Shown here: positions 40,468 through 48,302 of the stretch, one piece after another
Numbering within the stretch: the stretch's first letter is position 1
Layout of the letters: the number at the start of each line of letters is the position of its first letter
Origin: an uncultured Myxococcales bacterium
GTDB taxonomy: Bacteria; Myxococcota_A; UBA9042
DNA length: 50,433 nt
Direction of reading: 5' to 3'
Assembly (NCBI GenBank): GCA_937910235.1
Contig: CALENB010000135.1
Coordinates: forward strand, 1-50,433
Notes under the pieces: generated by a model
Told to the model about the DNA's origin: nothing
Database searches by the model: none
What the model saw: only the letters and a program-made list of their open reading frames with translations
Position numbers and translations under genes: made by a program

Positions 40468-40884
40468 ATGAAGCAAGCTGCACCCAAAACCCTCGACACC
40501 CCATACAGCAGCCTCATCAGCGATGAAGCCGCGCTGACCGAGCTGGGCGCGCGTCTGCAACGGCAGCGTCTCGATCGCAACATCACACAAGCATGGCTCG
40601 CGACCGAAGCCGGCATCTCCCTACCCACGCTGCAGCGCCTAGAAGCGGGCGCTTCGGTGCAGCTCACGAGCCTCTTACGTGTCCTGCGCGCCCTCAACTT
40701 GCTCGGCAACCTCGACGCCCTGGTACCGGCGCCCACCATTCAACCCATGGCGTTGCTACGTCGCAAAGGGCGACGACGGCAGCGCGCGTCGTCTGACCAC
40801 GCCGCGACGGGCGATCCCCAATCGGGCCATCCACCCGACGACGCCACGAGGCCCGATCGGCCACCGTGGACCTGGGGCGAGTAG
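40468..40884 (+). CDS. hipB: HipB-type antitoxin, XRE helix-turn-helix protein
   Basis: This 138-residue protein contains a Cro/CI-type helix-turn-helix at residues 25-70 (LGARLQRQRLDRNITQAWLA, then EAGISLPTLQRLEAGASV). In HipBA pairs this protein binds the operon promoter and neutralises the HipA kinase. It is longer than usual: a basic, disordered tail of about 50 residues (RRKGRRRQRASSDH and on) follows the DNA-binding part. The stop TAG touches the hipA ATG directly, so the two are coupled. There is no strong Shine-Dalgarno sequence before its own ATG. The pair lies between the two copies of the tRNA 3' end. Confidence 0.87.
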   Translation: MKQAAPKTLDTPYSSLISDEAALTELGARLQRQRLDRNITQAWLATEAGISLPTLQRLEAGASVQLTSLLRVLRALNLLGNLDALVPAPTIQPMALLRRKGRRRQRASSDHAATGDPQSGHPPDDATRPDRPPWTWGE

Positions 40885-42192
40885 ATGAGCGTGCCCGTCG
40901 CCGTTCAGCTGTGGGGCCGTGTTATCGGCGCGATTGTCGTCCCCGAGGGAGACGAGGTCGCGGCATTTCAATACGACCCCGACTTCGCCCGAAGCGGCAT
41001 CCAGGTCGCGCCGTTCATGATGCCGCTCAGCGACGCAGTCTACCGTTTTCCGGGGCTGTCCCGGCAGAGCTTCCATGGTCTGCCAGGCATGCTAGCGGAC
41101 GTGTTGCCCGACAAGTTCGGCAACGCCGTCATCGACGCCTGGCTCGCACGCCAGCACCGCACCGCGGCGAGCTTTGGCGCGCTCGACCGACTCTGTTACA
41201 TCGGTCGACGCGGCATGGGCGCGCTGACGTTCGAGCCCGCCACGGGCCCAATCGACGCACAGAGTGACGTAGCGCTCAACATCAACGCGCTTCGGCAGCT
41301 CGCCGCGGAGGTGCTGCAGAAGCGCGCCGGCTTCGCTGCCAATAGCGCTGATGCACCCGAGGACGCGCTCCGCGACATCCTACGTGTCGGCACCAGCGCA
41401 GGCGGCGCCCGGGCCAAGGCCCTGGTGGCATGGAACGCCGAGACCGGTGAGCTACGCTCAGGCCAACTCGACTGTCAGCCCGGATTTCGGCAGTGGTTGC
41501 TGAAGTTCGACGGCGTCGCGCGCAACGCAGACAAGGAACTCGACGACCCCCAGGGATACGGCGCGGTCGAGTACGCCTACCACCACATGGCCATGGCGGC
41601 TGGTGTGACCATGAGCCGCTGCCGCCTTTTTGAAGAGGGCGGGAGACGTCACTTCATGACCCAGCGCTTCGACCGACGAGCCGACGGCGCTCGCCTACAC
41701 ATGCAATCGCTCGGTGCGCTGGCGCACTTGGACTTCAACCAAGCACGCGCGCACGGCTATGAACAAGCCTTGCTGATCATGCGGCAACTCGGCCTGCCCA
41801 AGGCCCAAATCGAGCAGCAATTTCGCCGCATGGTCTTCAACGTCGTCGCCCGCAACCAGGACGACCACGTGAAGAATATCGCATTCCTCATGGATAAGAC
41901 CGGCCGCTGGTCGCTCGCTCCGGCTTTTGATGTGACGTGGGCCTACAACCAGCAGGGCAGCTGGACACACCGACATCAGATGACGATCAACGGAAAATCC
42001 GACGATCTCTCCTTCGCGGACTTTGAAGCGGTCGGAGCGCTCGCTGCGCTGCGCCGTGGTCGCCCGCGCGCCATCCTCAACGAGGTCGTCGACGCGGTGC
42101 GTACGTGGCCAACCATCGCCGCCGAGATCGGCGTCGACTCCGCTTGGCGAACCCAGATCGCCGCTAGCCATCGCTTGGACTGGGCGTCGTAG
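40885..42192 (+). CDS. hipA: HipA-family serine/threonine kinase toxin
   Basis: HipA toxins phosphorylate targets such as glutamyl-tRNA synthetase and stop growth. The 435-residue protein has the couple-HipA N-terminal domain (residues 1-115), the Gly-rich, Ser-containing loop VGTSAGGARAKALVAW (168-183) and the catalytic segment NQDDHVKNIAFL with Asp327. The metal-binding FDVT follows, with Asp349. All kinase residues appear intact, so it should be active. SFHGLPGMLADVLPD is the usual N-terminal family motif. Its stop TAG overlaps the first bases of the second att-like repeat, so the gene fills the island to its right end. Confidence 0.92.
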   Translation: MSVPVAVQLWGRVIGAIVVPEGDEVAAFQYDPDFARSGIQVAPFMMPLSDAVYRFPGLSRQSFHGLPGMLADVLPDKFGNAVIDAWLARQHRTAASFGALDRLCYIGRRGMGALTFEPATGPIDAQSDVALNINALRQLAAEVLQKRAGFAANSADAPEDALRDILRVGTSAGGARAKALVAWNAETGELRSGQLDCQPGFRQWLLKFDGVARNADKELDDPQGYGAVEYAYHHMAMAAGVTMSRCRLFEEGGRRHFMTQRFDRRADGARLHMQSLGALAHLDFNQARAHGYEQALLIMRQLGLPKAQIEQQFRRMVFNVVARNQDDHVKNIAFLMDKTGRWSLAPAFDVTWAYNQQGSWTHRHQMTINGKSDDLSFADFEAVGALAALRRGRPRAILNEVVDAVRTWPTIAAEIGVDSAWRTQIAASHRLDWAS

Positions 42193-42217
42193 GTGCGAAT
42201 CCTGCGGGCCGCGCCGA
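42191..42217 (+). repeat. attR-like copy of the tRNA-Arg 3' end
   Basis: This direct repeat of 40018-40044 (24 of 27 identical) carries no tRNA 5' part. It reads aggtgcgaatcctgcgggcc and so on. It begins inside the hipA stop codon and marks the right boundary of the presumed inserted unit. Confidence 0.72.
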
Positions 42218-42307
42218 CATCTAACCCCAAACCGGTCCTAGAAGCTGAAGTTTACGGGCGAAAAGTCGACACCTTCACAACCTGACAGCCCCGCGCAATC
42301 ATCCCGC

Positions 42308-44239
42308 ATGATTACGAACCCCTCCCACGTTCTGTCCCTCGTCGCCGCCTTCGCCCTCATCGCCATCGCCTCCGATCGTATCGGGCAGTGGATCAGCCGC
42401 TGGCGCCTGCCACTCATCACCGGCTTCCTCGGTACCGGCGTGATCGCTGGCCCGTACGCGCTCGGCCTCATCAGCACCGACACCGTCCATGCCCTCGGCT
42501 TTGTCGACCAAGTGTCGCTCGCCGTCATCGCTTTTGCCGCCGGTAACGAGCTCTTCCTGAAAGAGATCCACAGCCGCCTGCGCTCCATCGCCTGGATCAC
42601 CGGGGTGCAGCTCATCACCACCAGCGTCATCGGCGGCACCGCGGTGTTTCTGATGGCGGACTTGATCCCGTTCATGGCCGATATCCCCACCGCCGGCAGG
42701 GTGGGGATCGCCATGCTCGCCGGCGCGATCCTCGTCGCGCGCTCGCCTTCGTCGGCCATCGCCATCGTCAACGAGCTGCGCGCCAACGGCCCCTTCACCA
42801 AGACCGTGCTCGGCGTGACCATGGTCACCGACATCGCGGTGATCCTGCTGTTTGCGGTGGCGTTCTCCATCGCTGGATCGCTGCTCTCAGGCGACGCCTT
42901 CAACCTGATGTCGGTGGTGATCTTGCTCGGCGAGATCGGCGCGTCTGTCGCCGTCGGGGTCGCGCTTGGCGTCGTGCTCGACCGCATCCTGCAGCTCGCG
43001 ATTCATGACTCCCTGCACAAACTCATGGTGCTGGTGCTCGGCTACGCCGTGTTCATGGGCTCCGTCGAGCTGCGCGAGTGGAGTCACGACGCCCTCCACC
43101 ATGCGTTTCATTTGGAGGCGCTGCTCATCTGCATGGTCGCTAGCTTCTGGGTGACGAACTACACGGAGTCGCGCCAAGAGCTCACCGACCTGCTCGAACG
43201 CTTGGGGCCGCCGGTCTACGTGGCGTTCTTCACGCTGACGGGCGCCTCGCTGCGCCTTGAGGTGCTGCCGGCCACGTGGCACATCGCCCTCACGTTCTTC
43301 ATCGTGCGGCTGTTTGGCATCTGGATCGGCAACCACCTCGGTGGCCGGCTCGCCTCGGAGCGGCCGCTGCATAACCGTATCGGCTGGATGGCCTACGTCG
43401 CTCAGGCCGGCATCGCGCTGGGCCTCGCCAAGAACGTCTCGGACGCCTTCCCAGCGTGGGGCGACTCGTTCGCCACCACCATCATCGCCGTCATCGTGCT
43501 CAATCAGCTCGTCGGCCCGCCCTTTATGAAGTTCGCTATCGCGCTCGCCGGTGAAGATCGCAGCCGCCACGACTCGGCCACCTTCGATGGCGTCCGCGAC
43601 GCGCTGCTTTTTGGCGGGGAGGGCAAGACCCTCGTGTTGGCCCGAACGCTCGTGCGCGCCGGCTGGAAGGTGAAGATCGCGTGTCTGGAGCCGGTTCAGC
43701 TGCGCGATGTCGCCGACGAGGACATCTCCATCCACATCATCCAACGTCTCGATGAAGGCACGCTGAACGCGCTCGACGCGACAGCCGCGGACGCCATCGT
43801 CGGCATGATGACCGACGAGCAGAACTTGGCCCTGTGTGAGCTGGCGTTCCAGCATTTCGGCACGAAAGTGATGGTCGTGCGACTCAACGATCGCGCTTGG
43901 CACGCCAAGTTCACCGAGCTAGGGGTCACCGTGATCGATCCGCGCTCGGCGGTGGTGGGTCTGCTCGATCGCGCGGTGCGCTCGCCGACATCAGCGGCGC
44001 TCGTGTTGGGTATGGAGCAGGGTCAGGACATCATCGATGTAGAGGTGATCGACCCCGACGTGCATGGCATGGCGGTGCGTGATCTGCACCTGCCGCTGGA
44101 TGTGGCGCTGACCTATGTTCACCGTGGAACGTCGATGATCTCGTCGAAAGGGACGACGGTGCTGCACGTGGGCGACCGGGTGACGCTGACCGGGCCGGCG
44201 GAGGCGCTGGATAAGGCGGTGCTTCGCTTGGGGGGCTGA
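42308..44239 (+). CDS. CPA2-type cation:proton antiporter with TrkA-N and TrkA-C domains
   Basis: This 643-residue membrane protein has a Na+/H+-exchanger domain with about 12 helices over residues 1-410 (GFLGTGVIAGPYALGL, AFAAGNELFLKEI, ARSPSSAIAIVNEL, VTDIAVILLFAV). A cytoplasmic nucleotide-binding region with a degenerate Rossmann start (LLFGGEGKTLVLARTLVRAG) follows, then a TrkA-C-like domain (VRDLHLPLDVALTYVHRG). The architecture resembles Kef/YbaL-type K+ or Na+ exchangers controlled by nucleotides. The ion is unknown. Its stop overlaps the start of the GH13 lipoprotein (TGATG), suggesting cotranscription with a functionally unrelated gene. Confidence 0.9.
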   Translation: MITNPSHVLSLVAAFALIAIASDRIGQWISRWRLPLITGFLGTGVIAGPYALGLISTDTVHALGFVDQVSLAVIAFAAGNELFLKEIHSRLRSIAWITGVQLITTSVIGGTAVFLMADLIPFMADIPTAGRVGIAMLAGAILVARSPSSAIAIVNELRANGPFTKTVLGVTMVTDIAVILLFAVAFSIAGSLLSGDAFNLMSVVILLGEIGASVAVGVALGVVLDRILQLAIHDSLHKLMVLVLGYAVFMGSVELREWSHDALHHAFHLEALLICMVASFWVTNYTESRQELTDLLERLGPPVYVAFFTLTGASLRLEVLPATWHIALTFFIVRLFGIWIGNHLGGRLASERPLHNRIGWMAYVAQAGIALGLAKNVSDAFPAWGDSFATTIIAVIVLNQLVGPPFMKFAIALAGEDRSRHDSATFDGVRDALLFGGEGKTLVLARTLVRAGWKVKIACLEPVQLRDVADEDISIHIIQRLDEGTLNALDATAADAIVGMMTDEQNLALCELAFQHFGTKVMVVRLNDRAWHAKFTELGVTVIDPRSAVVGLLDRAVRSPTSAALVLGMEQGQDIIDVEVIDPDVHGMAVRDLHLPLDVALTYVHRGTSMISSKGTTVLHVGDRVTLTGPAEALDKAVLRLGG

Positions 44240-45978
44240 TGCGTGGCTTCGGTCTAGGCAGGGGATCGTCGCTGTCGCGACGTTGGGTGCGGTGGTCCTG
44301 CGGCGCCGGGGTCGTGCTGCTGTGCGCTTGCGCCGCGCCCGTTCAGCAAGAGCTGGCGCCGGACGCGGGCACCGCTCGCGCGACGATCGATGGTTCCACG
44401 GGCGACGCCACCGCTTTTTCGCCCGTACCCGCGCGCTGCACGCTGGGCGTGCCGGCCGCCTCGCCAGCGTGGTTGCGGGATGGCGTGGGTTATCAGATCT
44501 GGGTGCGCAGCTTCGCCGACAGCGATGGCGACGGCATCGGTGATCTCAAGGGCATCCTCAGCAAGCTCGACTACCTCAACGACGGCAAGCCGGGTGGCGA
44601 CGACCTGGGCGTCGACGTGCTGTGGCTGAGTCCCATCTTCGTGTCACCGTCCGATCATGGCTACGACACCACCGACTACGCAGCGATCCAGCCGGCCTAC
44701 GGCACCCAGGCCGACCTGAAGGCGCTGCTCGACGCGGCGCACAAGCGTGGGGTGCGGGTGATGCTGGATCTGGTGTTGAACCACTGCTCCGACATTCATC
44801 CGTGGTTTCAGCAGGCCGGCGCTAGCGCCTCGTCGCCGTATCGCCCGTGGTTCAGCTGGCGGGCGGATAATCCGGGCTGGACGCAGCCGTGGGGCAAGAG
44901 CGCGGTGTGGCACAAACACGCCAAGGGTGGCTACTACTATGGCCTGTTCTGGCAGGGCATGCCCGATCTGAACCTGGCTCATGAGCCCGCGGCGGCGGCG
45001 TTGGAGCAGATCGCCAAGGACTGGGTGGCGCTGGGTGTGGACGGCTATCGGCTCGACGCGGCGCGGTATCTCATCGAGACCGGTGGCGGCGCCGGGCAGG
45101 CCGACACGGCGCCGACCCACGCGTTCTGGAAGCGGCTGCGCAAGGCCCTCGTCGCGGTCAATCCGAACGTGGCGCTCGTCGGCGAGGTGTGGACCAACAC
45201 CAAGACCGTGGCGACGTACCTGCAGGGCGACGAGCTGCACGGTGCCTTTGATTTCGACAGCTGCGGCGGCCTGCGCAAGGCCATCGAGCTCCACGCGGCT
45301 GGGGCCTGGCGTACGCCGCTCTGTGACTCCAGCGCGGTGGCGGGCGGGGTGTGGGGGCGCTTTGCCGGCAATCACGACATGCCACGGCTCGCCGACACGG
45401 CGACGACACCCGGCATGCTGAAGCTGGCCTTGGCCGCGGTGCTGCTGCTGCCGGGGACGCCGTGGATCTACCAGGGCGATGAGCTGGGGCTGCCGTCGGG
45501 GCCAGACGGCGGTGATCGCCGCTATCGCCTGCCGCTGCCGTGGACGCCTCAGGCGCCGGGTTTTGGCTTCACCAGCGGCACACCGTGGATGGCGGTGCCC
45601 GCGTCGTATGGTGCCAAGAGCGTCGCGACGCAGGCGTCCGATGCCTTCAGCGCGCTGCGGTGGGTGCGGCGCTTGGTGGCGTTGCGAGCGGCGACGCCGG
45701 CGCTGCGCCACGGGCCAGCGCGGGTCTTGGCGCTCGACCAGACATTTCAGCGTGACATCGACTCGGACGCCGTGGTGGTGCAGCTCGGGGAGCTCACCGG
45801 CGGCCAGGCCGGGCGGGCGCTGGTGGTGCTGAACTTCTCGGCCGACAAAGCCGTGGTGGTGCCTAGCGCGCTGCTCGCGGGCGCTGAGCGCGTGCTGGGG
45901 TTCGTCGGCACCGGGGCTGAGGATAAAGCGCTCGCAGCGACGGTGAGCGCACCCGGGGTCGGGGTCTGGCGTTGGTGA
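44239..45978 (+). CDS. GH13 alpha-amylase-family lipoprotein
   Basis: This 579-residue protein has a signal peptide ending VVLLCAC with the lipid-bearing Cys at 31, so the enzyme is tethered to the membrane outside the cytoplasm. The (beta/alpha)8 barrel shows GYQIWVRSFADSDGDGIGDL, VMLDLVLNHCSD (region I), VDGYRLDAARY (catalytic Asp, region II), LVGEVWTN (acid Glu, region III) and FAGNHDMPRLAD (region IV). DGDGIGDL also suggests a calcium site. These regions fit oligo-1,6-glucosidase or trehalose-type enzymes as well as alpha-amylases; the substrate cannot be fixed. The start overlaps the antiporter stop (TGATG). Confidence 0.9.
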   Translation: MRGFGLGRGSSLSRRWVRWSCGAGVVLLCACAAPVQQELAPDAGTARATIDGSTGDATAFSPVPARCTLGVPAASPAWLRDGVGYQIWVRSFADSDGDGIGDLKGILSKLDYLNDGKPGGDDLGVDVLWLSPIFVSPSDHGYDTTDYAAIQPAYGTQADLKALLDAAHKRGVRVMLDLVLNHCSDIHPWFQQAGASASSPYRPWFSWRADNPGWTQPWGKSAVWHKHAKGGYYYGLFWQGMPDLNLAHEPAAAALEQIAKDWVALGVDGYRLDAARYLIETGGGAGQADTAPTHAFWKRLRKALVAVNPNVALVGEVWTNTKTVATYLQGDELHGAFDFDSCGGLRKAIELHAAGAWRTPLCDSSAVAGGVWGRFAGNHDMPRLADTATTPGMLKLALAAVLLLPGTPWIYQGDELGLPSGPDGGDRRYRLPLPWTPQAPGFGFTSGTPWMAVPASYGAKSVATQASDAFSALRWVRRLVALRAATPALRHGPARVLALDQTFQRDIDSDAVVVQLGELTGGQAGRALVVLNFSADKAVVVPSALLAGAERVLGFVGTGAEDKALAATVSAPGVGVWRW

Positions 45979-46039
45979 GTCGAGCGGGTGAGTCGGGTCG
46001 GCGAGTCGGGTCGGTGAGTCGGGTCGGTGAGTCGCGCGG
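45975..46039. repeat. 13-bp tandem repeat between convergent genes
   Basis: Five 13-bp units (consensus gtgagtcgggtcg) start at the last codon and stop of the GH13 gene and run into the spacer before gnd. The period is not a multiple of three, unlike the coding minisatellites. Outer units differ at two or three bases; the middle three are nearly identical. Confidence 0.9.
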
Positions 46040-46066
46040 CCGGGCCGTCTTTACGGTCTCTCCGGT

Positions 46067-47482
46067 CTACGCTCCCAACTTCTGCAGCTCCGACCAGATC
46101 GTGTGCACGGGCGTCTCTGGCGCGTCGACGCGGCGGTACGTGTGCGCGCCGAAGTAGTCGCGCTGGGCTTGGATCATCGCCGCTGAGCCGCGCGCCTGGG
46201 TCATCGTCTCGAAGTAGCTCAGCGACGCCGCAAACGCAGGCGCCGCCACGCCAGCCTGCGCAAACGCGGCGACCACTTCGCGCAGCGCCACCACACCCGC
46301 CGCGACGTCGTCTGCGAACCCGTCGCTGGCAAACAACAGGCTGAGGCTGGGATCTGCCGTGAACGCGGCGTGGACGCGATCGAGAAAACGCGCGCGGATG
46401 ATGCAGCCGCCCGTCCAAATCCGCGCGGCCTCGGCCCGGTCGATGCCGAAGTCATACGCCGCAGAGCCCGCCGCCAGGAGATCGAAGCCCTGCGTGTAGC
46501 TCATCAGCTTGGCGCAGAGCAGCGCACGCCCGAGCTGGGCGGTGTCGAGGCCCGTCAGCGGCGGAGGCGTCTCGTCAAAGCGCCGCTGTGCCGCCACGCG
46601 GTCGGACTTGCGCGCGCTCATGGCCCGCGCGTCGACCGCGGCCGTGATGGTCGGCACCGGCACGCCCAGCTCAATCGCGGTCGTCGAGGTCAGGCGTCCG
46701 GTGCCCTTCTGGCCGGCCACGTCGAGGATCTCATCCAGCAAAATCCCCGGATCTCCGGGCGCCTGGCTGCGCAGAATGTCGGCGGTGATCTCGATGAGGT
46801 AGCTCGACAGCGCGCCACGATTCCAGTCGGCGAACGTCTCGGCGACCGCCAAGTCGGCGTGCCCCATGCGTCGCAGCGCGGTCCACGCCTCCGCGATCAG
46901 CTGCATGTCTCCGTATTCGATGCCGTTGTGCACCATCTTCACGAAGTGGCCTGCGCCGCCGCTGCCGCAGTAGCCCACGCAGGGGCCGCTGTCGCTCACC
47001 GCCGCCGCCGATTCGAGGATCGGTCGCAGCAGCTGCCACGCCGCCTCGTCGCCACCCGGCATCATCGCGGGGCCCAGCAACGCGCCCTCCTCGCCGCCGC
47101 TGACGCCCATGCCGAAGAAGCGAACACCCCGCTCGGAGCCCCAGATCTCGCGTCGCGCGGTGTCGGTGAAGGAGGAGTTACCGCCGTCGATCACGATGTC
47201 GCCCTCGTCGAGCAGCGGCGCGAGGGCCGCCAGCACCGCGTCCACGGCGTGACCTGCTGTCACCATCAGCAAGATCTTTCGTGGCGCCGCCAGCCCGCCG
47301 ACAAACCCGCCGAGATCACCCGTGACCCGCATCTTCGCGTCGCCATAGGCCACATCGAAGGCGTCGCGCACCGCCGCGCTGCGGTTGTACGCCCCGACGA
47401 GGAGCCCCCGGGAGTGGAAGTTGCGCGCGATGGCGGCGCCCATGACGCCAAGCCCAACGACGCCGATGTCAGCCTTGGTCAT
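46067..47482 (-). CDS. gnd: 6-phosphogluconate dehydrogenase, decarboxylating
   Basis: This enzyme converts 6-phosphogluconate to ribulose 5-phosphate, CO2 and NADPH. The 471-residue protein has the nucleotide fold IGVVGLGVMGAAIARNFHSRG with a following YNRS that fits NADP, plus IDGGNSSFTDTARR, FGMGVSGGEEGA and the active-site KMVHNGIEYGDMQLIAEAW. GQKGTGRLTSTTAIELGVPVP is the conserved C-terminal segment. Length matches the long bacterial form. It overlaps pgl by 14 bp and closes the zwf-pgl-gnd operon. Confidence 0.95.
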   Translation of the reverse strand: MTKADIGVVGLGVMGAAIARNFHSRGLLVGAYNRSAAVRDAFDVAYGDAKMRVTGDLGGFVGGLAAPRKILLMVTAGHAVDAVLAALAPLLDEGDIVIDGGNSSFTDTARREIWGSERGVRFFGMGVSGGEEGALLGPAMMPGGDEAAWQLLRPILESAAAVSDSGPCVGYCGSGGAGHFVKMVHNGIEYGDMQLIAEAWTALRRMGHADLAVAETFADWNRGALSSYLIEITADILRSQAPGDPGILLDEILDVAGQKGTGRLTSTTAIELGVPVPTITAAVDARAMSARKSDRVAAQRRFDETPPPLTGLDTAQLGRALLCAKLMSYTQGFDLLAAGSAAYDFGIDRAEAARIWTGGCIIRARFLDRVHAAFTADPSLSLLFASDGFADDVAAGVVALREVVAAFAQAGVAAPAFAASLSYFETMTQARGSAAMIQAQRDYFGAHTYRRVDAPETPVHTIWSELQKLGA

Positions 47483-48302
47483 GTGATCTCCTCGGGGCTT
47501 CGGCGCTCCAGGCTGCGACGATGCCCAAAGCGGCCGACCGCTCCAGCACCCAGTGCAGCGCGCCTGCGGGTGTGAGTCGCGTCAACGGCAGCGCGCTGTC
47601 CCCATGGTAGGCGGCGGTGAGCATGGCCGCCTTGTCGGCGCCGCGGGCGAGCACAAACGTGTAGGCGCTCCGGTTGAGCACGGGCAACGCCAGGCTGATC
47701 CGCTCGGGCGGCGGCTTCGGGCTGTCGTGCACCGCGAAGCAGACGTCGTGCACCGCCAGCCCCGGATGGTCTGGGAACAGCGACGCGACGTGTCCGTCAG
47801 GTCCCGCGCCGAGGAGCGCGACGTCCACCTCGCCGTTGAATTGGCTCAGGAACGCGCGGCCAAAACGCACGACCTGCGGCCCAATCGCGCCGCCGAAGCT
47901 CATCGGCAGGACGTGTGAGGGGGCGAGCGGCACCGCACCCAGCCAGTGTTCGTAGGCGAGGCGCAGGTTGCTGTCGGCGTGAAACGCGCGCCAATCACAG
48001 GGCTCGTGCGGCGTTGGCTCGGCTAGGTGGCGCTCGTCGACCCAGGTCACAAACAGCTGATCGTACCAAGCCCGCGGCACATGGTCGCGCAGCCAAGCGT
48101 AAAGCGGCGCGGGCGTGCTGCCGCCGCTGAGGGCGAGCCGACATCGCCCGGTCTGGCGGATGCGGTCCGCCATCGCCGCGCGCACCATGGGCCCGGCGGT
48201 CTCAGCGAGGTCGTCGCAGACATGAACCGCCGGCCGGCCAGGGGCGTGGATGGTGAGCACCTGGTGGATCTCGCGCGATTCAGGCCGCTTAGCGTCGCTC
48301 AT
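47469..48302 (-). CDS. pgl: 6-phosphogluconolactonase
   Basis: Pgl hydrolyses 6-phosphogluconolactone from the Zwf reaction. The 277-residue SugarP-isomerase-type protein shows LALSGGSTPAPLYAWL (phosphate loop), FVTWVDERHL and LLGAGPDGHVASLFPDHPGL, the standard DevB-type motifs. The N-terminus begins 20-30 residues before the conserved core. Its ATG overlaps the zwf stop by 4 bp and its 3' end overlaps gnd, so all three steps of the oxidative pentose phosphate branch are encoded in reaction order. Confidence 0.93.
   Translation of the reverse strand: MSDAKRPESREIHQVLTIHAPGRPAVHVCDDLAETAGPMVRAAMADRIRQTGRCRLALSGGSTPAPLYAWLRDHVPRAWYDQLFVTWVDERHLAEPTPHEPCDWRAFHADSNLRLAYEHWLGAVPLAPSHVLPMSFGGAIGPQVVRFGRAFLSQFNGEVDVALLGAGPDGHVASLFPDHPGLAVHDVCFAVHDSPKPPPERISLALPVLNRSAYTFVLARGADKAAMLTAAYHGDSALPLTRLTPAGALHWVLERSAALGIVAAWSAEAPRRSHDQG

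Noticed and set aside
40045-42190. hipBA carried by a transposon
   Set aside because: No terminal inverted repeats or transposase are visible; the tRNA-derived direct repeats explain the boundaries better.
41976-42230. Minus-strand frame with RRIRTYDAQS
   Set aside because: It is the same artefact arising from the duplicated tRNA 3' end; useful only as a pointer to the att-like repeat.
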